Counted from the first letter of the stretch, positions 39,464 through 48,302 are shown. The stretch: 64,000 nt of DNA from an uncultured Lachnospiraceae bacterium (GCA_947367855.1 CANBFE010000001.1:372001-436000); one strand, 5' to 3'. The notes: generated from the sequence alone by a model not told the origin. Numbers and translations are program-made.

Positions 39464-41893
39464 ATGGCGAAAAATCTGCAATTTAAAACAAATTCAAGGC
39501 ATATTGGGCAGTTAGGGCGCGAACTGGTCACTGACTTTGTCACGGCTCTGGTAGAGCTGGTCAAAAATGCCTATGATGCGGATGCGCCTGGTGTACGCAT
39601 AATAATTGAAAATGTGAACACACCCTATAGCCGCATTATCGTGGCAGATACGGGCTGTGGCATGACAGAAGATGAGTTTGAAAATCGCTGGATGGTAATT
39701 GGGACAAGCAATAAACTGAGTTTGCCATATACGCCTAAGGGAAGAAAAAAAGCGGGTAAAAAGGGGATTGGGCGTTTTTCTGTAGAACGATTGGCAGAGC
39801 GTGCGATGATTTATTCTTTTACCGCGGAACAGACATTCAGAGTTTTTTTGAACTGGAATCTTTATGAAGAAATATCAGTCGCCGGATTACAACAGAGAAT
39901 TCAGATTTTGCGTAATAAGAAAGACGTTCCGGCGGCAAAATATATTGCGAACCAGCTGGAATATTATCTGTCCCTGAAGCTGGAAGGAAATGATATAATC
40001 GAGCAGGAATATGTAAGGGAAAAAGCCGGCAGAATTATCGATGATTATGAAGCTGCATATGGAACTGCTTTTTTGGATTTATTCGAAGACCAGATTCTCC
40101 CGATTCTAAAGAAACAGGAAAAAGTGGAACTTAAACTGGAAAATATTGATAATCCTCTGGAGGACATTGTAAATAGGGAAGACGAGGAGGCATATCATAT
40201 TTTAAAAGAAATGTATGCAATGGAGGGCAGAGAGGAAGAAACTGTGCATACAGGCTTGGTTATGGTTTTGGAGGGTTTGAGGGACAACTGGAGGCAAAAA
40301 GATATCGAAAAACTCCAGAAAGAGCTTCGTTTGCTTATAGCGCCTGAATTTATTGAAAAAGATCCTTTTCATATTGAGTTGATAGCCAATCAGTTCAAAA
40401 TTCCGGAAGAAATCAGTGTGAATTCTATTCTGGATTTAAGATATGCAAAACTGACAGCCAGAATTTATGATAATGGAACCCGGTCTGAGATTAGTTATTC
40501 GGATATAACAGGGAAAAATAAAGAAAAGCATATGGAATATGAAACGCCCCTGCTCTGCGGAGATATTTCGTTTGAATTGTATTATTTTCTACGGGATTCT
40601 GCTCATATGACGAATGAAACCTATAATTACCGTCTGGCAATAGAGATTTTGAATATATATTGCGGAATAAAAATATATCGAGACAATTTCCGGGTAAAGC
40701 CATATGGGGATGTCGGAAATGACTGGTTAGGTTTAGATAAATCAAAGGTCAGCGATACGCATGGATACCGTGTGGGCAATAATCAGACCATCGGTGTTAT
40801 AAAAATTTCAGATGAGAAGAACCCGCTTTTGATAGATGCGACTAACAGGGAGGGAATTATTGAAAATGAAGCATATGAGCATCTGAAAAAATTTGTTCTT
40901 AGTTGTATAGAGGTTATTTCAGAGATAAGACGGGAGGAATACGAAAAGTCAAAGTCCGATCTGGAAAAGGCGAAAGAGCAGAGGCAGGAACAAAAGAGAA
41001 CAGCAGAGAAACAGAAAAATATTCAGGAAAAGCGATATGAAGATACGGTGCTGTTATTAAAAAACGGGGCATCCTATGATGTGGTGGCAAGGTCGCTGGA
41101 AGAATGGAAATCCGAAGAAGATAAGAGACAGAGGGAGACAGAAGAACAGTACGAAAAAACGGAGAGTGCTTATGAAAAATATGTGGAAATGCAGGAAACG
41201 GAGCTGTCCATGTACAAGAATCTGGCTACGCTTGGCATTTTGACAGGAAATTTTGGGCATGAGACTCAGGACATCATATCCAGGATGGACAGCACCTTGT
41301 CTTTTTATACTGAGATTGCACCAATAATAGAAAATCCGTTCTTTGTTGAAATAACAGATAATATCAAATCAGATTTTACCAGAATTTCGGGATATAGTTT
41401 GATGATTGTGGAATTTCTGAGAAAGAAAAAGAGAAGTCCTCATACGGATTTGGATTTCAGTGGGGTTTTGAGAGACATCTGCAGATTGTATCAAGGTATG
41501 TTGGAGGCATTTCATGTGGATTTACAGCTAAAAGCAGAGGAAGACATTTGTCTTACAATGCGTCAGATTGATTTGGAATCCATCATCATTAATATGATTA
41601 CCAATGCTTTTGAGCAGGTGAAGGTCAGACCGAAAAAGAAGATACAGATTACATTTGAACAGAAAGAGGAAGATATATACCTTTATTTTGAGGACAGTGG
41701 GCCAGGGGTGCCGGAAAATATGCGTGAAGAGATATTCAGGCCATTTATTACTACAAAGGAAGATGGAATCGGGTTGGGGCTGAATATTGTAAAGGATATC
41801 GTGACAAGCTATGGAGGCACGGTACTCGCAGAAGAATCAAAAGAACTTGGCGGGGCGAAGTTTGTTGTGCATTTTATGAAGGAGGATGTCTGA
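39464..41893 (+). CDS. Dual GHKL ATPase: MutL/MORC-like module plus histidine-kinase module
   Basis: About 809 residues. The N-terminal GHKL module has N-box ELVKNAYDADA (~31-41), G1 DTGCGM (~62-67) and a G2-like KKGIGRFSVERLAERA (~99-114), in the Hsp90/MutL/MORC style. A middle region (~150-480) has no motif I recognise. A long coiled coil (~484-590) is rich in Glu/Lys/Gln. Then a kinase-like core: GNFGHETQDI with His599 in the phosphoacceptor position, N-box NMITNAFEQ (from ~710), G1 DSGPGVP (~744) and G2 GIGLGLNIV (~768). ATG 39464 has GTGAGGT 8 bases upstream and sits 10 bp after the methylase stop. MutL/MORC-like ATPases are known in restriction-modification operons; the added kinase half points to phosphotransfer to the next gene's receiver. 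Confidence 0.85.
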   Translation: MAKNLQFKTNSRHIGQLGRELVTDFVTALVELVKNAYDADAPGVRIIIENVNTPYSRIIVADTGCGMTEDEFENRWMVIGTSNKLSLPYTPKGRKKAGKKGIGRFSVERLAERAMIYSFTAEQTFRVFLNWNLYEEISVAGLQQRIQILRNKKDVPAAKYIANQLEYYLSLKLEGNDIIEQEYVREKAGRIIDDYEAAYGTAFLDLFEDQILPILKKQEKVELKLENIDNPLEDIVNREDEEAYHILKEMYAMEGREEETVHTGLVMVLEGLRDNWRQKDIEKLQKELRLLIAPEFIEKDPFHIELIANQFKIPEEISVNSILDLRYAKLTARIYDNGTRSEISYSDITGKNKEKHMEYETPLLCGDISFELYYFLRDSAHMTNETYNYRLAIEILNIYCGIKIYRDNFRVKPYGDVGNDWLGLDKSKVSDTHGYRVGNNQTIGVIKISDEKNPLLIDATNREGIIENEAYEHLKKFVLSCIEVISEIRREEYEKSKSDLEKAKEQRQEQKRTAEKQKNIQEKRYEDTVLLLKNGASYDVVARSLEEWKSEEDKRQRETEEQYEKTESAYEKYVEMQETELSMYKNLATLGILTGNFGHETQDIISRMDSTLSFYTEIAPIIENPFFVEITDNIKSDFTRISGYSLMIVEFLRKKKRSPHTDLDFSGVLRDICRLYQGMLEAFHVDLQLKAEEDICLTMRQIDLESIIINMITNAFEQVKVRPKKKIQITFEQKEEDIYLYFEDSGPGVPENMREEIFRPFITTKEDGIGLGLNIVKDIVTSYGGTVLAEESKELGGAKFVVHFMKEDV

Positions 41894-42390
41894 TGCAGAC
41901 TTTGACAGGATTGTATATTGAGGATGAACCCAAAAATATCACTTTGATGCAGGGGCGATTCAGTTTGTTCCCTGGAATCAAATTGATAGGAATTGTTACG
42001 TATCCCCATACATTAGAGGGGTTTTATGATTATGTGGTCGAAAATGATGTGGACTTTTTGCTGATTGACCATGAATTGGATAAAGCTTCGGTTAGCTACA
42101 AAGGAATCGAGGTGCTGCGGGAGATACGCCGCCATGATAGCAATATATATGCGGTTTTATTGACGAATTATCCTCTGGATGACTATAAGGATGAGTTGGG
42201 AGAATATGATTATCAGCTGAACAAGGCAGAACTAAAAGATACGAAGAAAATGAATGAACTGATTGCCAAGATAAGGCGAGCATGTGCTTTGCGGAAAGAT
42301 AATGATACGCTTTCGTTCATGAATGAAAAAAATGAAGAACTTAATTTGTTACTGCAACAGATACGTAGAGTTACAAATAGGGAAAAATAG
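41893..42390 (+). CDS. Stand-alone receiver-domain protein
   Basis: 165 residues. LYIEDEPKN carries the acidic pair at 10-11, FLLIDHEL the phosphoacceptor Asp59, LLTNY the Thr91, and LNKAEL the Lys111: a complete response-regulator receiver. A short helical tail (~115-165) has no DNA-binding or enzymatic domain. Its ATG shares one base with the preceding stop, and the nuclease gene starts directly after its stop, so it is locked between kinase-like ATPase and nuclease. It probably relays or gates a signal between them by protein contact. Confidence 0.88.
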   Translation: MQTLTGLYIEDEPKNITLMQGRFSLFPGIKLIGIVTYPHTLEGFYDYVVENDVDFLLIDHELDKASVSYKGIEVLREIRRHDSNIYAVLLTNYPLDDYKDELGEYDYQLNKAELKDTKKMNELIAKIRRACALRKDNDTLSFMNEKNEELNLLLQQIRRVTNREK

Positions 42391-43275
42391 ATGGTATATA
42401 AACGAAAAAGACATTGGGTGACATATCATTCTGAAAAATGCAAAATGTATCTTCGAAATGATTTCAAATTTGAGTGTGCATATTGCGGAATGAAAGAAAA
42501 AGATAATGTGATGGGTGAGCAGCTGTTCGAGAAAGACCATTTTGTATCCAGGCAGTCAGATGTGGATGTGGACGGCTATAATAACATGGTTTATGCCTGC
42601 CGTAAATGTAACGGGACAAAAAGCAATCAGAATATAGAAATGATTCTGGATCCGTGTAAAGATGACATCTATGGGGGACAAAATCCGCATATTCGTAAAT
42701 CAGGAGCAGAAGATTACTATAAATTGCGCGGGGTTACATCGCAGGGGCAACAGCTAATTGATAGCTTGAAGCTAAATTCACGCTTTTACCGCAAAATGCG
42801 CCAGGCACAGGCACAAAATGAGAAAATAAGAAAAATGATTTACCAATTGTTAGGTGAGTCCCCCAATCTCAAATCCCCTGAAATCGCCGGGGAGATTAAA
42901 GCATATTTGAACAATGGAACCCTGATAAACGAAGAAAGTGAAGAGTTTCGGTGTGGGGTTTCGAAAGTGGGAGAAGAGGTATATACAGTATTAGAGAAAT
43001 TGAAAGAAAAAGGCATAAAATATAAACTTCTTTTTATGGATGACGATTTGGATGTGAGAGTGGAATATTGTGGTAAGATATACTATTGTGAAATCCGGGT
43101 CACTGATTATGCGGGTATGAAAAAAAGAGGGCCTGTTGTAGAAAGAGAAAAGAAAAAAGAGTGGCAAAAAACGGGAAATGTCTGCGGGGTCCTGTATTAT
43201 TACAAAGTGCAGGACATTATGAACCTTTACATATATTCTGAAGAGGAGCAGACAGAGATTGTGAAGTTGTGGTAG
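42391..43275 (+). CDS. HNH endonuclease
   Basis: 294 residues. Zinc pairs CAYC (29-32) and CRKC (70-73) bracket the nuclease core FEKDHFVSR (Asp49-His50) and NNMVYACRKCNGTKSN, an HNH with Asn in the last position. A helical middle follows, with a C-terminal ~100-residue domain (from ~195) containing LDVRVEYCGKIYYCEIRV, which weakly recalls PD-(D/E)xK folds but is not assigned. Starts at the base after the receiver stop. As the only nuclease of the operon it is the likely effector or restriction component. Confidence 0.85.
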   Translation: MVYKRKRHWVTYHSEKCKMYLRNDFKFECAYCGMKEKDNVMGEQLFEKDHFVSRQSDVDVDGYNNMVYACRKCNGTKSNQNIEMILDPCKDDIYGGQNPHIRKSGAEDYYKLRGVTSQGQQLIDSLKLNSRFYRKMRQAQAQNEKIRKMIYQLLGESPNLKSPEIAGEIKAYLNNGTLINEESEEFRCGVSKVGEEVYTVLEKLKEKGIKYKLLFMDDDLDVRVEYCGKIYYCEIRVTDYAGMKKRGPVVEREKKKEWQKTGNVCGVLYYYKVQDIMNLYIYSEEEQTEIVKLW

Positions 43276-43305
43276 AAATTTTTTAGCCCTAACTTGACAG
43301 GAGAG

Positions 43306-43331
43306 TATGTGAGCCGGATTGAGAAGAAGGC
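43306..43331 (+). repeat. attR-like core: right copy of the sigK 3' repeat
   Basis: 26 bp identical to 37720-37745. Begins 30 bp after the HNH stop codon. Confidence 0.85.
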
Positions 43332-43368
43332 CCTTTTGAAGCTGCGGGAGAAATTTGAGCAGGAATAG
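43306..43368 (+). pseudogene. Displaced original 3' end of sigK
   Basis: In frame, 20 codons YVSRIEKKALLKLREKFEQE then TAG, differing from the functional copy at one interior residue (Leu for Ser) and the last two (QE for ER). No start or upstream sigK sequence is present. It marks where sigK ended before the island arrived. Confidence 0.85.
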
Positions 43369-43395
43369 ACGTCGAATGGGATGAAGCGTTGTTTT

Positions 43396-43452
43396 CAAAA
43401 TGGGACATAGTTGGTTTAGTTGGAGCGGCTACACTGACTTTGTCCCATTTTG
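43396..43452 (+). repeat. 12 bp inverted repeat with 33-base loop
   Basis: CAAAATGGGACA (43396-43407) pairs with TGTCCCATTTTG (43441-43452). No T-run follows, so it is not an ordinary terminator. It could be ends of a small decayed element or a structured RNA; nothing more can be said. Confidence 0.5.
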
Positions 43453-43549
43453 CTTGGTGAGACTATATAGTTTTTACGGAAATTTGATGCATTTTCTGTG
43501 GAAACATGTATAATAAGATTAATTGGAGAAGTGGGGAGGACACATTATC

Positions 43550-44465
43550 ATGACGAGAACCGTAGGAATAGGGATTCAGAGTTTTGAAAAGCTGATAATG
43601 GAAAACAGATTTTATCAGGCAGTGGTGGGAAATTAAGACGATGTGAGATTGATTGCCCGTCCCCGTAGATTCGGGAAGACTTTGAACATGAATATGTTGG
43701 AGAGATTTCTTTCTGTAGAGTATGAGGGTAGGGGAGAGGTCTTTCATGGGTCATCCATATGGAAGAACGAGAAGTATCAGAATATCCAGGGCACTTGGCC
43801 GGTTATATTTTTGAGTTTCGCGGATGTAAAGGCGAATACCTTCGCTATGGCAAGGGAAAAGATTTGTATGCTTATCAAAGAAGTGTACCGTAAGTATGAT
43901 TTCCTGTTGTCAGGCGGGAGCCTGAAAGAAGGGGAATCAGAGCTTTTCCGCAAAGTTTTATGGTATGACGGCTTTACCTTTGGAAAATGCAGAGATATTT
44001 ATAATCCTTGGTCAATCATAAATTATCTGAGAATGGGGAAGCTTTCCACCTATTGGGCTAACACTAGCAGCAATGGGTTGGTAGATAAGCTAATACGAGA
44101 AGGGAGCACAGAAATAAAAATATCTATGGAGAACCTGCTGAAAGTGGAACATCTGTACAAGGGAATAGATGAGCAGATTATGTAAAGTTGGCAGATCGCT
44201 ATATCATTACCTCCAATCGGGAAGAGCGCAAAGCAAGTTACGCTTGCTTTGGAAGATATGATGTGATGTTGGAGCCGAAAAATGAAACAGACAATGCCAT
44301 AATAAATAATTGTTATAGGAATGCAATTATTATACCGCGAATGCCGCGTTGAGACAGATTGAAGAACAGAAATACGCATCAGCTTTAGAAGCCAGGGGGA
44401 TTGCATCAGAACGGATTCGCAAATATGGATTTGCATTTGAGGGAAAAACCGTGCTGATACAATAA
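43550..44465 (+). pseudogene. Decayed AAA-ATPase-like / DUF1703 (PDDEXK) gene
   Basis: Segments of one family appear in order but broken. MTRTVGIGIQSFEKL from 43550 hits a TAA at 43634. RLIARPRRFGKTLNMNML (P-loop variant) resumes at ~43643 and runs to TSSNGLVDKLIREGS and a TAA at ~44185. SFGRYDVMLEPKN-like CFGRYDVMLEPKNE appears at ~44240-44285 in another frame. Finally RQIEEQKYASALEARGI and RIRKYGFAFEG end at 44465. Large internal deletions remove the middle. Intact relatives are ~500-600 residues, combine an AAA-like ATPase and a nuclease-like C-terminus, and occur in many lachnospiral copies. Confidence 0.85.
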
Positions 44466-44506
44466 TTGGTTATGATATAGATGCTGCGAAATTTTTTGTA
44501 ATTTTC

Positions 44507-44535
44507 TTGTAGGTTATATGGAAAGCATGTATAAT
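44507..44535 (+). promoter_or_regulatory. Promoter of the second ABC exporter pair
   Basis: TTGTAG, 17 bp, TATAAT, 45 bp before the start of the first gene. A similar CATGTATAATAAG box precedes the decayed ATPase gene at ~43506. Confidence 0.6.
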
Positions 44536-44580
44536 AAGGGATGGCATCACGCTTGATATAGAATATGAGGCAGAGAAAAC

Positions 44581-46377
44581 ATGAAGAAATTACTGGTAAA
44601 AGACAAAAAATACGGTTTTGGGGACTTTTTAAGAATTCCCTTCACAGTCTGCCCGGTGTACGCGGGAATTAAGACACTCAATCAGATATTGGTATCCATC
44701 CTGCCGTCACTGCAGGTGTTTGCCACTGCGGCCTTTATCGACACTGCCCTGGATATTTTCTCGGGAAAGACCGGACAGCCCGCCATCATGGCGCCCCTGT
44801 TGTGCCTGATCGCCATTGTGACCTACAACAACCTGAACTGGCAGCTGATGAGCTATATCAACCTGAAAATGCAGATGCGCCTGGATTTTGTGTACCGCAC
44901 CGGAATCGCCGAGAAGCGGGCTGCGTTGGAATACCGGCATGTGGAGGACAATGATACCTGGGAACTGATCAACCGGGTGTGCGGCGATCCTGTGGGGAAG
45001 CTGATGGACGGATTCAACAATATTCTCGGCGCGGCAAACATCGTCCTGCGGGTGGGATCTCTGCTTGCCATACTGATGGCCCAGGTGTGGTGGGCAGGAC
45101 TGGCCATTGTGGCCATCTCCGTTCCTCTTTTCCGGCTGGCAGTGAAGGGCGGGCAGCAGATCTACGAAGAAAACAAGGAAGCGGAGAAGCACCGCCGCAG
45201 AGCCAACTATCTGAAGAGCATACTGCAGGGGCGGGAAAACGTGGAAGAACGGACGCTTTTCGGTTATACAGAGAAGATAAACCGGCAGTGGATGGAAAAA
45301 TATGAAGCCGCCCGGAAGATTTCCGTGGGCGTGAGCGCCAGATTCTTCGTGCGGGTGAAAGGATCCAGCCTGATCACGGTGCTGCTCTCCATGCTGATTA
45401 TCAGCGTGCTTCTGCTTCCCCTGCAGAAGGGCCTCATCACATCGGGTATGTTCATGGGCCTCATCACCTCCACCCTGAACCTGATCCAGATGATGTCCTG
45501 GGAGCTGTCGGACACCATGAATCAAATTGCCCAGAACCTGGAGTACTGCAAGGATCTGACCGCTTTCTGCGCCCTGTCCGAGACCCCGGGCGCATTGGAT
45601 GTGCCTGCGGACAGTGCCGGAATCACGTTCGAAAGCCTGGAATTTCGCCATGTGTCTTTCCGGTATCCGGGCACGGAACAGGATATTTTAAGTGATTTCA
45701 ATCTTCGCCTGGAATGCGGCAGGCATTATGCCTTCGTGGGCATTAACGGAGCCGGAAAGACCACGCTGACCAAGCTGTTGACCGGTCTGTATGATAATTA
45801 CGAGGGGGAAATTCTGCTCAACGGCAAAGAGCTGAAGACCTTCAGCCAGGCTCAGCTGAAAGCGTTTTTCTCCGTGGTCTATCAGGATTTCGCCAGATAT
45901 CAGATATCCCTGGAGGACAATATCGCCCTGGGAAATGTGCTTCAGAAGGACAGGGAAAAGATTCGGGAAGCCGCGGAGGCAATCGGCCTCGGTCAGGCAA
46001 TCGCCGGACTGCCCCGGGGAATGGAGACCCCTCTGGGAAAAATAAAGGAACAGGGAGTGGACCTCTCCGGGGGTCAGTGGCAGCGACTGGCCATTGCCAG
46101 AGCCCTGTATAATCCGGCGGCGGTGCAGATTCTGGACGAACCCACGGCGGCGCTGGACCCGGTGGCGGAAAGCGGTATCTATGAAATGTTCGGCAAAATC
46201 AGCGCCGGGAAATCCACCATCTTCATCACCCACAGACTGGGCGCCGCCCGTCTGGCAGATGAGATTATCGTAGTGGACGGCGGGAAAGTGGCAGAAAAGG
46301 GAAATCATGAAAATCTGCTCTCCCAAAAGGGCATTTATGCCTCCATGTATGAGGCGCAGAGGAGTTGGTATCAATGA
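44581..46377 (+). CDS. ABC exporter half-transporter
   Basis: 598 residues. Exporter-type membrane domain (about residues 15-320) then ATPase: Walker A GINGAGKT (~405), Q-loop VYQDFARYQIS, signature LSGGQWQR, Walker B QILDEPTAALD, H-loop THRLG. The Q-loop wording QDFxxYxxS and the QW signature are shared with the next gene, so they probably form a heterodimer. Such pairs are common in Lachnospiraceae and often lie near peptide or bacteriocin genes; none is visible here. Its stop overlaps the next start by 4 bases. Confidence 0.9.
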   Translation: MKKLLVKDKKYGFGDFLRIPFTVCPVYAGIKTLNQILVSILPSLQVFATAAFIDTALDIFSGKTGQPAIMAPLLCLIAIVTYNNLNWQLMSYINLKMQMRLDFVYRTGIAEKRAALEYRHVEDNDTWELINRVCGDPVGKLMDGFNNILGAANIVLRVGSLLAILMAQVWWAGLAIVAISVPLFRLAVKGGQQIYEENKEAEKHRRRANYLKSILQGRENVEERTLFGYTEKINRQWMEKYEAARKISVGVSARFFVRVKGSSLITVLLSMLIISVLLLPLQKGLITSGMFMGLITSTLNLIQMMSWELSDTMNQIAQNLEYCKDLTAFCALSETPGALDVPADSAGITFESLEFRHVSFRYPGTEQDILSDFNLRLECGRHYAFVGINGAGKTTLTKLLTGLYDNYEGEILLNGKELKTFSQAQLKAFFSVVYQDFARYQISLEDNIALGNVLQKDREKIREAAEAIGLGQAIAGLPRGMETPLGKIKEQGVDLSGGQWQRLAIARALYNPAAVQILDEPTAALDPVAESGIYEMFGKISAGKSTIFITHRLGAARLADEIIVVDGGKVAEKGNHENLLSQKGIYASMYEAQRSWYQ

Positions 46378-48215
46378 AAAAACAAAACGAGACAAAAAAT
46401 AAGACAACTATGGCAGGCGCTTTCGGAAAACTCCTGCCGGTCATGGTAAAAGCAACCCCCTTTCTGTTCACGGTAAACATGCTGCTTTCTGTTTTACACA
46501 GCATCTCCTTCGGCGTGGAAACCATGATGCGGCAGCGCTTTTTTGACAGTGCAGTGGATGTGGCCGGGGGAAAGACCGGGATTGGTTGGGCATTTCTTGC
46601 CCTGGCGTTTCTGGGCATTACCAATGTGGCCTGTCAGGTGCTGAACGGCGCGGCGAATTTTCTGCCGGGTGTGGTGGAGGGAAAGACCAGTGCCCGGCTC
46701 TCCATGGCCATCCAGAAAAAAATTGCCCGTCTGGATCCGGCTGTCTTTGAGGACACGGAAAAGCTCGATGATATCAATAAGGCGGAACAGGGGAAAAACA
46801 GTGCTTTCTGGTTTGTCTATAATGTGCTTGCAATTCTGACGTTTTATATTCCCTATTTCATTTTTATGGGTTGGTATCTCTTTTCCCTCAAACCGATTCT
46901 GGTCAGCGCCATTGTGATCATTTTCCTGCCCACCGCTTTGGCACAGCTGATCCGCGCAAAGGTCTTCTCCCATCTGGAGGACACCTCGGCTCCGGTCCGC
47001 AGGGAATACGAATACTACGAGACCTGCATGGCAGGGCGGGAATATTTCAAGGAAACCCGCATTCTGGGCGGCTTCTCCTACTTCAGAAAGCTGTATCAGG
47101 AGAGTCTTATCTGCCTGCAGAAGCTGAAGTTTAAAGCCACCATGAAATCAAATCTGTTTGAGCTCTCCATGCGGGCAGTCTCGACGGCCGGATACTGCTG
47201 CATTCTCTGGATGCTGTATGACGCCCTGATAAAACAGGAGGTGACGGTGGGGGCTTTCGCTGCAGTCTTTAATTCCATCGGCATGCTGTACGGCGTCATG
47301 GAGGAGGTTATCTGCCGACATATGGGAAATATGGCCGCAAGTGCAGGTTCAATCCGCAATTACGTGAATTTTCTGGAGATGGACGAACGGACAGGACAGT
47401 TTCAGGCTGCGCCGGGCTGGGGGGATATTGTACTGGAAAACGTAAGCTTTTCCTACCCGGCCGGAAAAAAGGAAGACGGGACACCGGAACCGGAGAAATA
47501 TGCCGTAAAGAACGTGAGCCTGACGCTGCATAAGGGGGAGACACTGGCTGTGGTGGGCGAAAACGGCTCCGGAAAATCCACCCTGATCCGCCTGATTGCC
47601 GGACTCTACCTCCCGGGAGAGGGCACGGTAAAGAAAAACGGCACTGATACCAGGGAACTTGCCATGGAGGCCCTTACCGGCCAGACTTCCGCTGTATTCC
47701 AGAAATTCCAGCGCTATCAGATGACTCTGGCCGAGAATATCGTTATCAGCGATCCTGCGGCAGACTGCGGAGAATCCCGGCTGGACAGCGTATGCGGCAT
47801 GGCGGGAACGGAGCCGGGCGAATTTCCAGAGGGTTATGAAACCATGCTTTCCCGGGAATTTGACGGCATTGACCTGTCCGGAGGCCAGTGGCAGCGCGTT
47901 GCCATTGCCAGAGGCTTCTTTCGGAGCCATGATCTGATTATCCTGGACGAACCCACGGCGGCCATCGATCCATACGAAGAAACAAGAATTTACAATCGTT
48001 TTGCCGAAATTTCCAGGGATAAATCCGCCGTTATCGTGACCCATCGACTGGGCTCTGTGAAGCTGGCTGACCGGATTTTGGTCATGAAGGACGGAGAGGC
48101 GGTGCAGCTTGGCACCCATGAGGAGCTTATCGCCCGGGAGGGAGAATACAAAAGGCTCTACGAAGCCCAGGAACAGTGGTACAAACCAATTGATTGTCCG
48201 GCTGTAGTCCAGTGA
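46374..48215 (+). CDS. ABC exporter half-transporter (partner)
   Basis: 613 residues. Exporter membrane domain (~20-340) and ATPase with Walker A GENGSGKS, Q-loop VFQKFQRYQMT, signature LSGGQWQR, Walker B IILDEPTAAID, H-loop THRLG. The Q-loop has lost the Asp that usually follows Gln but keeps the Gln. ATG 46374 has AGAGGAG 9 bases upstream and overlaps the preceding stop (ATGA); a TTG 9 bases earlier is less likely. Both ATP sites of this pair keep a catalytic Glu, unlike the 29-33 kb exporter. Confidence 0.9.
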   Translation: MKKQNETKNKTTMAGAFGKLLPVMVKATPFLFTVNMLLSVLHSISFGVETMMRQRFFDSAVDVAGGKTGIGWAFLALAFLGITNVACQVLNGAANFLPGVVEGKTSARLSMAIQKKIARLDPAVFEDTEKLDDINKAEQGKNSAFWFVYNVLAILTFYIPYFIFMGWYLFSLKPILVSAIVIIFLPTALAQLIRAKVFSHLEDTSAPVRREYEYYETCMAGREYFKETRILGGFSYFRKLYQESLICLQKLKFKATMKSNLFELSMRAVSTAGYCCILWMLYDALIKQEVTVGAFAAVFNSIGMLYGVMEEVICRHMGNMAASAGSIRNYVNFLEMDERTGQFQAAPGWGDIVLENVSFSYPAGKKEDGTPEPEKYAVKNVSLTLHKGETLAVVGENGSGKSTLIRLIAGLYLPGEGTVKKNGTDTRELAMEALTGQTSAVFQKFQRYQMTLAENIVISDPAADCGESRLDSVCGMAGTEPGEFPEGYETMLSREFDGIDLSGGQWQRVAIARGFFRSHDLIILDEPTAAIDPYEETRIYNRFAEISRDKSAVIVTHRLGSVKLADRILVMKDGEAVQLGTHEELIAREGEYKRLYEAQEQWYKPIDCPAVVQ

Positions 48216-48254
48216 CGTGGCATTTGTCGGCAATTGCCCATTTCAAAAAAAGAG

Positions 48255-48283
48255 TTGAAATGTATGGTAAAAGAGGCTATAAT
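48255..48283 (+). promoter_or_regulatory. Strong promoter of the hemerythrin fusion gene
   Basis: TTGAAA, 17 bp, perfect TATAAT; predicted transcription start near 48290, giving a ~114-base leader. Confidence 0.75.
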
Positions 48284-48302
48284 CTGTTAAAAAGGCAAAA
48301 TC

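Larger units (their letters stand above)
37720..43331 (+). mobile_element. 5.6 kb genomic island integrated in the sigK 3' end
   Basis: Bounded by the 26 bp repeat, with sigK-like homology running ~60 bp on each side. Interior base composition and codon use are markedly more AT-rich than neighbours from 38 kb to 43.3 kb. Cargo is one promoter and four genes on the plus strand: DNA methylase, dual-GHKL ATPase, receiver protein, HNH nuclease. No integrase or transposase is encoded within it. The 37783-38019 stretch after sigK holds the promoter and a weak 62-codon frame (GTG 37802) that I do not call. Confidence 0.8.

Noticed and set aside
37141..43368. Skin-type element splitting sigK
   Set aside because: sigK is uninterrupted; only its last ~20 codons are duplicated, so excision is not needed for function.
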